27,032 bases of DNA. Origin: Didymodactylos carnosus. Its lineage: Eukaryota; Rotifera; Eurotatoria; Philodinida; Philodinidae. A model generated the notes under the pieces. It did no database searches. It was not told the DNA's origin and saw only the letters and a list, made by a program, of their open reading frames with translations. The translations under genes and the position numbers were made by a program. This document shows, one piece after another, positions 11,278 to 21,943 of the stretch; position 1 is the stretch's first letter; every line of letters starts with the position of its first letter. The stretch lies in assembly GCA_905250885.1 (NCBI GenBank), contig CAJNOQ010001997.1:1-27032 (forward strand), read 5' to 3'.

Positions 11278-12988
11278 ATGGATTTAGCGACAAGACGATC
11301 GAAAGAAAGTCTAGTATCAAACGATTCAGAAAGTTCGCCGAGTGAAACACAGGAAGCAGCCTTCGAAACCGATTTTGGCGATGAAATGGACGCAACCAAT
11401 TTCAATGCTGCTTCTATTCCGTACGATATCAGTGATTTATTCTCATTTTGTAAGACACAAATAAACACAAGATTCATCAGTGTGTTACTCTACATGACAC
11501 TTCGTCGTTTTGGCCATTCACGGCGACAAAGTGATTCTTTTTTAAAATTTATCGGCGGAATGACATCGCAAACGTGTCAGAAATGGTCAGAGATTTTGGT
11601 CAACTTTGATTTTGATGAATTCATAAAGGATGACAGAAGTAGTCAGACAAAAAAATTAATTTTCCCAAACACAGAAAGTGAATGTTTTTATTTCGCATAT
11701 GAATGTTTTAGGTGGGAAAAGAGGCGATAAGTTTTGGAAAAATTTTCCGATTTTGAAGATGGAAGCACTGGATTTTTGTTTAGTACAATGTTCAAAAAAA
11801 GAAGCATCTTTTACTGCCGGTGAGAAATTCTTTGTTAGCTAACCTATTAAAGTGCATAAATGAGTAAAAGGTTTTCCTATTTCTAGAAACTCTTGCAAAA
11901 TTTATCGACAATCGTTATTATGAATCGTACAGTGGTGATAAGAGTAAGATTTCCGTGAATGCCATTCGCTGTTTTTAATCCTTCTCGATTCGAACTTTTA
12001 CACGTTTTTTGCTCAGTTTTGTTGCATAACCAAACAGGACAAAGTTTGTAAAAAGTCGAAGTAAGAAGGTTCGGTATTATAGGTTTCTAGCATACGTTTT
12101 TTATGAATGTTTCAGAAAAAAAGGACAATGATTTCATTCGTTCAGTACAGAGCTGTCGTCTTGATTAAAGAGAGTTTGAAGCAAAATTTACAGACAATAC
12201 GGGTCGTCCATATTTCACCGGACATGAAAGAGAAGATATAGTCAAGCACCGAAAAGAATTTGTTGAGTATTTTATGGCACACAAAGATCATTTTTCATCA
12301 ATCACAGATGATGCAATGCCACAGTGGATAGAGCCAAAATTTCAAAAAATAATTCTCTTCTGTAAGATAAAATGTTTTTCAAAAATTGCGAGCTTTTTCT
12401 ATGAGTTTTTCTGTTCAGATCATGATGAGAGCACATACAAATCGGGTGAAATATCAGCAAAACGCTGGATTATGAACAATAATGCCTCATTTTACAACAA
12501 GGGAAGAGGAAGAAGTGTTATGTGCTCCGATTTCTTGGTGATGCACAAAAGTGGTCTATTTTTTTCTTTGAATGACAAAGAATTCGAAACTGTATTGGCT
12601 GCATATCCTGAATTAAAAGATAATTTTGATATCAACTACGAAAAAAATAGTGCATCAGCATCAATAAATGTTGGAGGGTAGGCTGTATAGTCGCTATGTT
12701 CTTGAGAGTACTTTCTGCTTTCGAGATTTTCCCTTCCGTTTTGTTCCCCGTCTGGTATTGGGCTGAGAACGCAGTGTAGGAAGGTCCGACAGAAGAAAGT
12801 AACTGATTTTTAATGCGCGTTTTTGTGAATGTTTCGGGGATAATTATTTTGATAGTGAGAGTATTTGGCATCAGTTTAAAAGAATCTTTCAGCTTTCTTA
12901 ATTCAAAAAAGAATACAAAGGTCATGAAAAACGATAATGAAACGTACTTCGTTGAAGACATCTGCAATGCTTTTCTTTGACAATTTTT
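11278..12988 (+). pseudogene. Decayed intron-containing DDE-type transposase (HDES motif)
   Basis: Following one protein signal gives: exon 1 from ATG 11278, in frame to about 11709; a one-base shift into the frame of GKRGDKFWKNFP (11711-11819); intron 11820-11886 (GTGAG...TTCTAG); exon 11887-11943; intron 11944-12115 (GTAAG...TTCAG); exon 12116-12361; intron 12362-12418 (57 nt, stop-free); exon 12419-12677; a possible donor GTAGGC; and more coding-like sequence (DNYFDSESIWHQF) from 12839. The blocks GHEREDIVKHR, HDESTYKSGE, KRWIM, KGRGRSVMCSDFL and SASINVG match a eukaryotic transposase family I recognise by motif. HDE (12421-12429) probably holds the first catalytic Asp, and a degenerate VDN-like block near 12930-12975 the second. 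Lesions: the 11710 frameshift, TAA at 12166-12168, a broken acceptor near 12836 (TTTCGG), and TAA at 12899-12901. It ends before a third acidic residue. The superfamily is not certain. Confidence 0.75.
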
Positions 12989-13093
12989 CAGCGAAACTAT
13001 TGAAATATGTATCTTCACAAATCATTTAATAAGAGAAGAAAACAAAAAAAATTAGCAGAACATGGCAATTAATAAATCAGTGAAAATTTTGCT

Positions 13094-13146
13094 GTTTAAA
13101 CGTTTGTAGGCAACGTTATGTTTTCTTGAAAGAAAACGTCTAAACA
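13094..13146. repeat. Compound hairpin
   Basis: GTTTTCTTGAAAGAAAAC at 13120-13137 is a perfect 9-bp foldback, enclosed by GTTTAAACG (13094-13102) pairing with CGTCTAAAC (about 13137-13145, one mismatch). It lies between the transposase relic and the next gene's 3' end. It could be a fragment of the transposon's end or a structured untranslated region of the minus-strand gene. Confidence 0.5.
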
Positions 13147-13263
13147 ACTGACGATTCAAAATCACACAAACTTATATAAATTGTATTACTGTTTGTTGAA
13201 CAATTTTGTAAGCATTAGTTCATATTGTAACAGGTACATCTTTTTTCTTCTTTTTACTTTATG

Positions 13264-14197
13264 TTATTCCGGTAATTGTCGTTGTACCAAAGCCACAACA
13301 TAGGATACTATTGCAGTGACAATTAATGTTAATAATTGCACAATTCTTGATCGATCAATAACTACAGTTAATACAGTTACTGTATACTTAGTTTTCCTTA
13401 TTGTTACATGTTCAATTATTGAACGTAAATATTCAATTGTTTTACGTGCTTTAACAATTTCTTTGATATCTGTTGATAATGTTATAAATTTAGCTAAATC
13501 AAGTTTTGTTCTGTCTAATAATTCAATAACAACATGTGTTGTTAAATGATTAATTGCTGACAATATGATGAAATACGCAATTGTAAATGTTGAATAAATA
13601 ATAACTTCAATAACAGAAAATGCTGTTATTGAATCTAATACCTCGTCAAAACCATAGATGAGTAAGCGACACACTGCTGTTAATGACAGAACAATTATGA
13701 TCATGAGTGCATATGCAATTGCCACAGAATTTCGGCGATACTTGCGTTTGTGTGTTCGTCCAATCAAACTTTCAATTTTTGCCAAAAAATATTCAACATT
13801 GGTTGCCTCTTTTAAATTTATAAGTTTTTTCTCATCTGATTCTATAAATCTTGGATTATTACTAACAGATACTAGAACATTATTGATATCATCATATAAC
13901 TTTGTTAACTCTATGAGTGCATAAATTAATGCCAGAATTAAACATGAATAAAATACAACTGATACATAAATATATGTAAATTCGATTGACTTTACATGCC
14001 ATGGTCGTTTTAGGTTTGTTGTTGTTATATTTGTCTCATTTGTTTCATGTATTGTTTGCCATAACGGTGGTTTATCAAAATACGTACGTATTAAGTAAGG
14101 TATCATTGGATGTACGATAAGCAAACCGAGCGTTATTATCCAAAAAGTAATGAACAAAGATTTTTGTAAATACGTTTTTCCTTTTTTTTCTCACCAT
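13264..14197 (-). CDS. Multi-pass membrane protein; C-terminus resembles gustatory-receptor-like TM7
   Basis: The open frame 14157 to 13264 (297 codons, TAA stop at 13264-13266) has hydrophobic segments at about residues 2-23, 59-82, 145-168, 178-203 and 271-290. Two N-glycosylation sequons (NET, NIT) lie at residues 40-45 and charged loops lie between the later segments. The last segment ends SYVVALVQR (285-293), close to the TYhhhhhQF signature of insect-type gustatory receptors, and is preceded by IDRSRIVQLL as in that family's TM7 lead-in. It is shorter than typical receptors of about 400 residues and seems to lack one or two helices, so the family call is tentative. The frame has no ATG near its start: codon 1 as counted is TTG. 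An ATG at 14197-14195 joins it only if the run of eight A (minus strand, 14182-14189) were seven, adding an N-terminus of about MVRKKGKTYLQKS. This is a frameshift or an assembly error. Confidence 0.7.
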
Positions 14198-16513
14198 TTT
14201 CTTGTGATGGTATAGAATGCATTAGAGGTTCGGCTTGTTTTTTTTTAATATCAAATGATCCTAATCACATATTACGCCATTATCTTGAGTACTGGAGCTT
14301 GCGAGTTACCTTGAACTCCTATAAACAATGTGACTGATGCTCATATATGAACTCCATTTGCCTATGTAACATAAGTACCTAAAGCTGTGTGAGGGTTTTT
14401 AGTGTGTCGTCTCTGATCAGTTTGTCGACGATGATACTGCACACTAGTGCTGTCATGCTGCTCACTAATGATACATAAAAACGGGGGTCTTGAGAGCGGC
14501 TCACAGTGTGCATTCACGGACGTTAGGCAAAAAAACGAAAGTCAGTTTTTCATCAATTCAAACAGTGATCTATATACTTCAAGACATGCTCTATCTAATG
14601 GCATAAAACGTTTTCTTACAAAGATGATGTAGCATGAAAAATCAGCCGATCAAAAATTAGCCTGAAAACTGATATCGGTAGAAAACTTAATTTTTCACAA
14701 AACGGGAAAGACTATTAGCCAAATTCAATGCATATCCTGAATCTGCATATCGTCCAGTATCTATCAAAAAATGTTTTTTTAATTTGGATTTATGACTGTT
14801 GAGAAAAAAATAAAAGGTTTTTCTAAGTGATTTACCAAACGGCTGGTTTTAGTGAAACGAGCGCCGTCTTCACATCCCACTTCGAAACTCTATCAGGCTT
14901 TGCCAAATGTTCTTCTAGCTGCCCTGTAGCATTGCGGTTAGTACAAATTAGCATAAATGTTTCTAGAGCTTGCAGTGGGTTTTCAGGTATTTTCGTATTT
15001 TTTCAATCTAAAACGGTTTCTATTCAACAAAAATGACATATTTGGAATCAGCGCAAAAAATTGAGTCGAATGACGTATAAACTTACAAAGTTCTAAAGAA
15101 AAAAGTTTTTCTCAAAGTTGTCACCTATTTAACGTTAAAAATATTTTCACCTAAATCGATCGAGACAACTTTTCATCCGCAATGACGTGGATAGAAAAGA
15201 GAAAACACAAAAAGTAAGCTCGATATTGGATTTGATCATCGAACCTTTCTGCCGTCTTTGAATATTTCAAAGGCGAAAAAGGTACCGTTACACTAGCGAG
15301 GAAACATTCACAACTATCCAATGACTTTTCCATCGAAACATACCTGATTAAACGTAGTAGGATACTCGACTGACTATTTAGGTGCTGAAGCATGCCTGAA
15401 AGTGCAACGAAGTGCTATTCTGTTTCCTCCTTCCTCCGCTAACAATGTACAAACTAATTATTCTCAACCGAATATCATACAGTCCTGAGAGACATCTCAT
15501 TCTGAAGAGAACTATTTGCTCTATTTGCTACAGTACCTTTATTTTTGGAAGGATCTTTGTCCTGTGATATTCCTCTACACTTTTGACTTGTTCCAGAGTT
15601 GTACTGATAGTTGCTTGATCACCAACGCACGTCGAATTTGTGTTTCAGACAATTCAGCACCGACATAATTTTTTACATTAGCATGAATTGATGAAGGTCG
15701 TTGCGTTGCTTGTCGCTAACTATGGTCATGCTCTTCCGGTTTCTAAATATCTTAAGGATGTTGCAAAATGGATAGTTTTTATATTGTTAATATGCATACA
15801 CTTAGTTTACACCATTCGTTGTTGACTCAGTTCGAAAGTTTGTCAGTCTATACCGCGTTATTACACTATTCACGTCGATTAAAGTTGTAGAATCACGTTA
15901 GTATCCACGCTCTACGCATTTGTTTTGTGTAGAATTTTTAAAAATATCAACACGTAAAATGAACTGCCAGAATATGTACATCCAATGTAAACATTTTATA
16001 TGTCTCAAACACGTTTAGTGCTGCTGGTAGATGTGTTTGAACGCATCTTCTCAAACACAAATTTGACATGGAATGTCTAACATATACAGTTTTTAAATGT
16101 ATATCAAGGCAGATAGTCATTTGAAGTTTCTTAGACCTCATGTTTGTTACCGACGTAATACATTCAGGAAATTTTCTGCGGAAAACAAAGTTTAGTGCAA
16201 GTGATTACAAAGCAGCAAACTCAGACGTCTAGAGAATTCGCTCATACGGCTAAATAATCCTATATCTCTACATTTTTTAACTTGCTTATCCTAAGCAAAT
16301 TTTCGTCTTTCCCAATCATTCTAATGACACCGATCAACTTCAAGTCATACAAAGCTACTCTCACTAACGAAACACTGTCAAGTAACCTACCTTCGCGTCT
16401 CATAAAGCTTCCCAGGCCCCATGCTAGGAATCAGTCATCCAAAATTGGTGCAAAAAATAACTGTACTAGCCTCACCCCTACTATCACTTGACGACCTAAT
16501 ATCCAGATTGTTC
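14198..16513. other. 2.3-kb stretch without a recognisable gene
   Basis: Only short open frames (60-80 codons) without domains. A weak inverted similarity exists between about 15960-16010 and 16080-16120, with CAAACAC/GTGTTTG near 16009-16041, perhaps an old foldback element. The segment 16282-16491 is unusually GC-rich for the window and open on the plus strand for 69 codons, but it lies directly 3' of the minus-strand gene ending at 16514 and may be its 3' untranslated region. Confidence 0.45.
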
Positions 16514-17935
16514 TCACTGTGCTGCCAGATACGTTTTTTCAACTAAACGTGTTGGTCTTTGGTGATATTTATATTTATCACTAATAAAATCATAATAGAG
16601 AATTGTTACAACAAACATAATTAATACCAATGGATAATAAGTTTCAATTGTATTTACTTTCCATTGTATATTTTCTAAATAGAATACATGATAAAGAATA
16701 ATATTAACTATAAATATATATGCAACTGATGATAACGATGCTGGTATTAATGCAAGTAAAACGTTTATTGGCCAACATGAACATTTTTTATTCTGGAAAG
16801 CTTTAAAACAATAGATAAATACTGCAAATGGTAAAAAAAGAAATATGGATAAAAAAACAAATGTATGATATGCAATAGCACTGTAATGTATAGCTTCAAT
16901 TTCATCGCGCGATGGTATTGTTAATTGATGCTTCAATAACTTATCTAAATTTTTTAAAAAATTTTGAAATTTTTCGGCATTAATAAATTGCATTATTGTG
17001 TTAATATCATTATCTCGCTTATCAAGTATAGTTATACGAAAATAGTTATTTAATGTATCAAGAAAATAAGAAAGAAATTGTTCTTCATTCCATTTTTGAT
17101 CATTACTTAGTGTATTTAGTGGTAATATATAATTAACAAGTTCTTTATTGGAACTATCAAGTATTTTCATTAATGTTAAAATACCAGTTTCTGTTTCAAT
17201 TTTATCCAGATCACGTGAATAATCTCTATCCAAATATAAATAATAACGTGTCCATTTTGATTTATAATCTTTATAAAATATTTTTTCTTGAATAAGTAAT
17301 TGCACAAAAAATAAAATAAAATTTCGATTATCTATCGAATTAATTTGTTCTTCTTGATTATTATTTGTTGTAGTTGTTGCTGGCACAGTTGTTTCTGTTT
17401 GTGTATATTGTTGTTGTCGTTGTTTATAATCAGTAATAATTGGTTTACATTGATCACGTTTAATTAAATCAAGATGTATACAGTGATTCATATTAATAAA
17501 TAAATAAATAGAGTTATGAAAATACTCTTCATTTACTAATTCCTTACCATTATACGATAAAATTAGATCAGGTGATTCTTTTAACTTTAATTTTTGAATT
17601 GCTATTGCTTTTAGTTGTGAAAAATTTTCACAATGTTTGGATATTAAAATTGCTCTGTTTTCCCAATGAATATATACTCGTTCTATATCATTATTTGTAT
17701 AATAAGTATTTATTATTAATTGAAATGGAAGAGTCGGTTCTTCTTCGACCGGAGGCAGTATATCTTTTTCTTGTATTGATGATGCATCAGGTTCTAATTC
17801 AACTTGATTTATTGATGTTCGTGATACGATTGAAGAAACTGTATCATTTTTTTTGTTTTCTTTTATTGATCTTATTCGTATACCTAAGCACAAATAGACA
17901 CGGTAATTTTAACGTTTCTCATCAAAGTTGAACAT
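16514..17935 (-). CDS. Membrane-anchored protein with a possible ubiquitin-like N-terminal domain
   Basis: The main open frame runs 17893 to 16514 (459 codons). Residues 1-55 are polar. Residues 56-145 show alternating hydrophobic strands with a central helix-like KAIAIQKLKLKE and LILSYNGKELV, which suggests a ubiquitin-like beta-grasp fold by pattern only. A Gln/Thr/Asn-rich linker (about 155-185) is followed by a long helical, charged region. Hydrophobic segments at about 343-363, 372-402 and 415-438 anchor the C-terminus, which ends in a short basic tail. There is no in-frame ATG between the upstream stop and the frame. TTTGTGCTTAG at the frame's start is a good splice acceptor, placing the exon start at 17883. 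A phase-compatible first exon could be ATG 17935 to 17914 (22 nt, MFNFDEK plus one base) with a 30-nt intron starting GTTAAA, but 30 nt is very short, so a more distant first exon is the alternative. Function unknown. Confidence 0.75.
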
Positions 17936-18805
17936 TTTACTCCAGTTCTGACAGAGGACTAATTCCAGCTCATTAAACGCTTCTCGGCAAATGCATGCAA
18001 ATATCGATAATCGACAGTAAGGTTTGGTCTATACCACAGATCGGTAATTAGTCGAATAGTGATGCAAACTACATTACGTCTTCCTATCAACCACAGTTTG
18101 ACACAATGAGGATAAGTAACTTGTCCAAGACTATTAAACAGGTGCTGTACCAATGGTTCGAACGTGACATATTTGAAGTACTATGTACGGCTATTTGCTA
18201 ACTCAACCATTCCCGATAGGGTCCTTATATTTATACAGAAGTTAAAGCCAGGGAAGTCCCGCTATGTGCATTTTGTAGAGCGCGCCGAATTAAGTAGGAA
18301 ACTCCTCTTTTTCAAAAAAGATTGCGGTGAATAGGGTACGCCAGGGAAACAAAAGCGTCAGTTTTTTGCATAAGGGAGGCCAAAGCAGCTTTGTTTTTGC
18401 TTTTTACTAATACTAATTTTTTTAGTAAACCATGCGATAGAGCTTAAACAGATGTGTCAGGATATAAGTTTTAAATTTCGTTGTTAACATCATGACACAC
18501 CATAATCAGCGACAGACGAAAACGGCTATAAATGAGTTTTTTCGATTTGCTCTAAAGTAAGCAAAACAGATGTTTGGTTCATGACTAAAATATAGTCTAG
18601 ATCTCTCTGTTTTAAACGTTATACGACAGGGCCTTTTAGCTTATTTCTTGTTTTAACGATGAAGTCTCTAAGAGGATCATAAGTTAAAAACATCCAGTTT
18701 GAGTCTGAGTCGTCTCTAAAACTGTTTGGCAGATTTTTTCCAGAACTTTTTTCTGAATAGCTAAGCACTGCTTAATACTACAAAGTTACCATGTATCATT
18801 TCATT
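17936..18805. other. No confident gene; upstream region of the minus-strand membrane protein
   Basis: This contains the promoter side of the minus-strand gene. A minus frame 18153-17959 (64 codons, starting MVQHLFNSLGQV) has a protein-like composition (HCVKLWLIGRRNV) but no recognised domain and no donor that clearly joins it to the downstream exon. The rest (18160-18805) shows nothing I can name. Confidence 0.4.
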
Positions 18806-18813
18806 CTTAGGAC

Positions 18814-19157
18814 CAGGACTGTAAAAAGTTCTCGTTGCGTTGATTTAACCATAACTGCGTTTTCAGTTACATCAGTTAGTTAATTTTGTGGTAACTATTT
18901 TTAAGTATGGCAGAAATATCCACGCAGCGGCTTAAAATGGCTTCCAAAATCGTTAGTTTTCCATTAAAACTGTTGAAACTTTTATAAATGACATGGTTTG
19001 GCAGTCTAATTTCGTTGAGGTAACTGATAGTAACTGATAGTTACCGTTAAAACAGCGGTAACTGAAAAAACAATTACCATTGCTTTAACAGTAACTGTGT
19101 TTTCACTTACTGTTGTCGATAACGGCCGAAGAAGTATCGGTAACTATTACAGTCCTA
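18814..19157. mobile_element. hAT-like non-autonomous element, word GGTAACTG / CAGTTACC
   Basis: The element is bounded by inverted AGGACTGTAA (18815-18824) and TTACAGTCCT (19147-19156). It is flanked on both sides by the identical 8-bp direct repeat CTTAGGAC (18806-18813 and 19158-19165). An 8-bp target duplication and a terminal (C/T)AGG...TG...A sequence are typical of the hAT superfamily. The interior repeats GGTAACT, AGTTACC and CAGTAACTG in both orientations, densest at 19015-19145, for example GGTAACTGATAG next to TGATAGTTACC. There is no ORF. I read it as a deletion derivative that relies on a transposase encoded elsewhere. Confidence 0.7.
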
Positions 19158-19260
19158 CTTAGGACACATTCAAGAGAGTCGCGTCTCGGAAGAAAAGCTT
19201 TCTAGAAAATCTCTAGAAAACCCATGGAACAAAAAAATGTCAAAAATCTCTAGAGTCCAT

Positions 19261-20062
19261 TAGTGTGGACAAAGTGTTTAAAGATGAATTGACGAATCGC
19301 AATATTTGAGCGTAAAAATGATACAATAATTCGCATTTTACCATTGTTTTGCGAATTCGTAATTCACTGCGAACTGATGCGAATTAACAAAAATGATGAA
19401 AAAATAACCAAAAAGGTGACTCTTTTGTTCCGCTTGCCAATTCGTAAACTGGAACGAATTCGTAGGCAAGAAATTTTGCGTACCCACGAATTCGTATACG
19501 AATTAGTAAATTGGCAAAAGTACGACAAAATGTGAATATACGAATTCGTAGATGCCAAAGCATATCCGACGTATTCGTAAATAGAATTCGTAAATTCGCA
19601 CACTTCTCACCGCAATTCGCCGTTATTTTCACGAATTCGTAAAATACGAATTGATGTCAAGGGCCAGAAAGTTTTTTGATCTCTCATTCTACAAATTCGT
19701 AAAAGTAACGGCGAATTGATGTTAGAAGTATTTCAACCGCTGGATCAGTTCGTAATACGAATTCGCTAATTCGTAGTTACGAATTAATCTAGTTCTAAAA
19801 GCAATGAACACTAATTCGTAAACTAATTTACGAATTATTTGCAAATTGATCAGCATCGTGTTTGATCTATTCTCATGTTTCCAAATTCGCAAGATGAGTT
19901 CGTAAAAGTTTTTGAAGGTATCCATACGAATTCGATACACTTCGCATCAATTCTCTGCGAATCCTCAAAATAAGCGTAAAACGCTAATTGTTGCGTCATT
20001 TTTACGCTTAAAAATTGTGATTCATCAATTCGTCTTTAGACACTTTGTCTACACATCTCCTA
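19261..20062. mobile_element. hAT-like non-autonomous element, word GAATTCGTA / TACGAATTC
   Basis: The left end starts TAGTGTGGACAAAGTG. The right end, reversed, starts TAGGAG and then ATGTGTAGACAAAGTG, so the inverted repeat continues for about 80-95 bp (19261-19350 with about 19970-20056, roughly 85% identical by eye). The flanks are GAGTCCAT (19253-19260) and GAGTCAAT (20063-20070), an 8-bp direct repeat with one mismatch, extendable to 11 bp as CTAGAGTC(C/A)AT. The interior carries at least six exact GAATTCGTA, at least three TACGAATTC, and many partial TTCGTAA/TTACGAA words from end to end. Short minus frames with repeated Ile-Arg-like residues are translations of the word and not genes. 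Confidence 0.75.
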
Positions 20063-20161
20063 GAGTCAATGAACTAAAAAGTTCTCATGCATAAGTTAAG
20101 ACAAATCTTCTTTTACCTTTGTTATGTTTTTTCGTGCTGTATCCTGCATGTCGAAAACGGC

Positions 20162-20448
20162 CCTAGTGAATGTACGTGCGGATGGATACATGCTTGCTTG
20201 CCAATTTCTGCGGGTACTTGACAAGTACTTGACATGCATTATAGGAACAGGGCAGGTATTTTCCATAGGACAGCGCTTGCCAAGTACTTGATTTACTTGT
20301 CAAACTTCTCAGAGGTACTTGCGAGTTACCTGGGCAAGCAGATCAAGTAATTCAAGTACTTCATTTACTTGCAGAAAAAGCCAAGTACGTTGGACAAAAC
20401 TTGCAAGGGTACTTGGGCAAGTACTTGTATGCCAGTACATTCACTAGG
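20162..20448. mobile_element. Short TIR element, word CAAGTACTTG
   Basis: Perfect 14-bp terminal inverted repeats, CCTAGTGAATGTAC at 20162-20175 and GTACATTCACTAGG at 20435-20448, bound a 287-bp non-coding element. The interior has three exact CAAGTACTTG palindromes, eight TACTTG and six CAAGTA, in both orientations. No target duplication is visible, so it is either old or bounded slightly differently. The terminal TAGTG and the dense internal word suggest the same class as its neighbours. Confidence 0.75.
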
Positions 20449-21025
20449 AGGAGCTTTTAAGGAGAGTTGACTGGATCGGAAACAGATTCGTTATAACTTT
20501 TGAACTCTACTTCTAACTGTTTTTTGCATGTAGAACCATATGACAGATATGAATCCGGTTCAGAAATTGATGAGTCGGTACATGTATTTATTCTGTTCGC
20601 CCAAATCGACAAGTCTAAAATTTTCTCGTGAAGTCAGCAGTTTCAATGGGTAGCACAAACGTTTTTTGACCATTGGAAAACCGTGGTGGAAAAAGAGTTT
20701 TCACTTTGTTTTCTGTCCTATTTTCTTTCTGCTACTGATATTTCGGTAAATTTTTTTGGAAAATAATTTTTGAACTTCTTTAAACGTGGAAAACTCGAAA
20801 AAGCTTAGAAACAATCTTGAGCAGATCTAAAGATGCATTTCTTACCGTCCGTTCGCAGATATTGGTTATATTTCTGTCATATGAAGCAGGTGTCAAGAAA
20901 AAGGATTATTTCTGTGACCATGTAAACGTGTACCTTGCTGAGATCATTCAATATAAGTGGGGACACGGTACCAGTGTCTTGCTTTTGTTCCTCTAAGGTT
21001 TCAACACTTTATCTATGATCTTAGT
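20449..21025. other. Spacer between two word-island elements
   Basis: No gene or repeat boundary recognised. A near-palindrome around GGTACC (GACACGGTACCAGTGTC, about 20964-20980) lies just outside the next element and carries its word, which could be a relic of an earlier copy or chance. Confidence 0.4.
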
Positions 21026-21943
21026 TAGGCTTGCACCAGTTCCAATCTTAGGCTTGGAGGGTTGGTACCAGTCGGGCTTGTTACCAGTTAGGCTTGATAC
21101 CAGTCCCACCAATCTCCAGTTAGACTTCGTAGCAGTTAGGATTGGTCGAATATAGTAGGCAAAAGCTTCCCCGTATAATCTAAGATGGAAACGTCATTGC
21201 ACCATGCGACTAGAGTAATTCTTTTCGTGCTTCTTTTTTACTTCAAAAAAGATCAAGTTTGTAGCTATTTTTCCTGGTATCAGTTGGGCTGGTCGATCAG
21301 CTTGGGTTTCAAAAAATATACGAAATGCGGGAATTAGTTTTATATAGCTACATGACATATAAAATCTTTGAGTACAAATACAGCAGTCAGCAAAATAAAA
21401 ACACTCAACCGTTTTTTAAGACCTGAAGGTGGCATAAAAGTTCGACGTTTAGACTATTGTTTAATTTAGCAGAGTTTCGAAATCAACAAAGGCAAATCAG
21501 TAGTAGTAGATAGCGATACCGCAAAATTAGACTGTAAAAAGATGAGTCATCGGGTTAACGACACCAACTATAAGCCAAGAAATTTTTTCATAGGCGACGG
21601 TGGAAGTGAAGCAATACTATTAATTAAATAATTCTAAAACTACGGCTAGTGGACTAAAATAAACCTCGTCAACAGAAAAATAAGAACCAACTTCTGAGAG
21701 GGTTATCTTTTTGAAGTAAAAAAGAAGCACGAAAAAATTACTCTAAGCGCATGGTGTAATGACAGTTCCATCTTAGGTTGTACGATGAAGCTTTTGCCTA
21801 CTACATTCGACCAATCCTAACTGAAGATTGGTACCAAGCCTAACTGGTCGACCAGTCCGACTGGTACCAAGCCTGACCGGTACCAATCCCGGCTTGGTAC
21901 CAATCCTACCAATCCCCACTCGGATTGGACTGGTGCATGCCTA
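21026..21943. mobile_element. hAT-like foldback element, word GGTACCA / AGGCTTGGT
   Basis: Inverted arms of about 230-240 bp (21026-21256 and about 21704-21943) begin TAGGCTTGCACCAGT and, reversed, TAGGCATGCACCAGT. Flanking 8-bp direct repeats ATCTTAGT (21018-21025) and GTCTTAGT (21944-21951) differ at one base. Subterminal zones of about 120 bp on each side are made of repeated AGGCTTGGTACCAGT-type words; the inner arm parts (GTAGGCAAAAGCTTC, CGTGCTTCTTTTTTACTTC) are ordinary sequence. The loop of about 450 bp (21257-21703) is AT-rich with no recognisable gene. The boundaries and target duplication fit a hAT-like non-autonomous element. Confidence 0.75.

Noticed and set aside
14290..14320. 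CTTGCGAGTTACCT shared with the CAAGTACTTG element at about 20320
   Set aside because: A single 14-base match is expected by chance in a window this size.
14920..15000. tRNA-like (SINE head) signal: GTAGCATTGCGGTTAG followed about 40 bp later by GGGTTTTCAGG
   Set aside because: The box A and box B matches are both poor (the B box lacks the TTCGA core), and no cloverleaf or 3' tail could be drawn.
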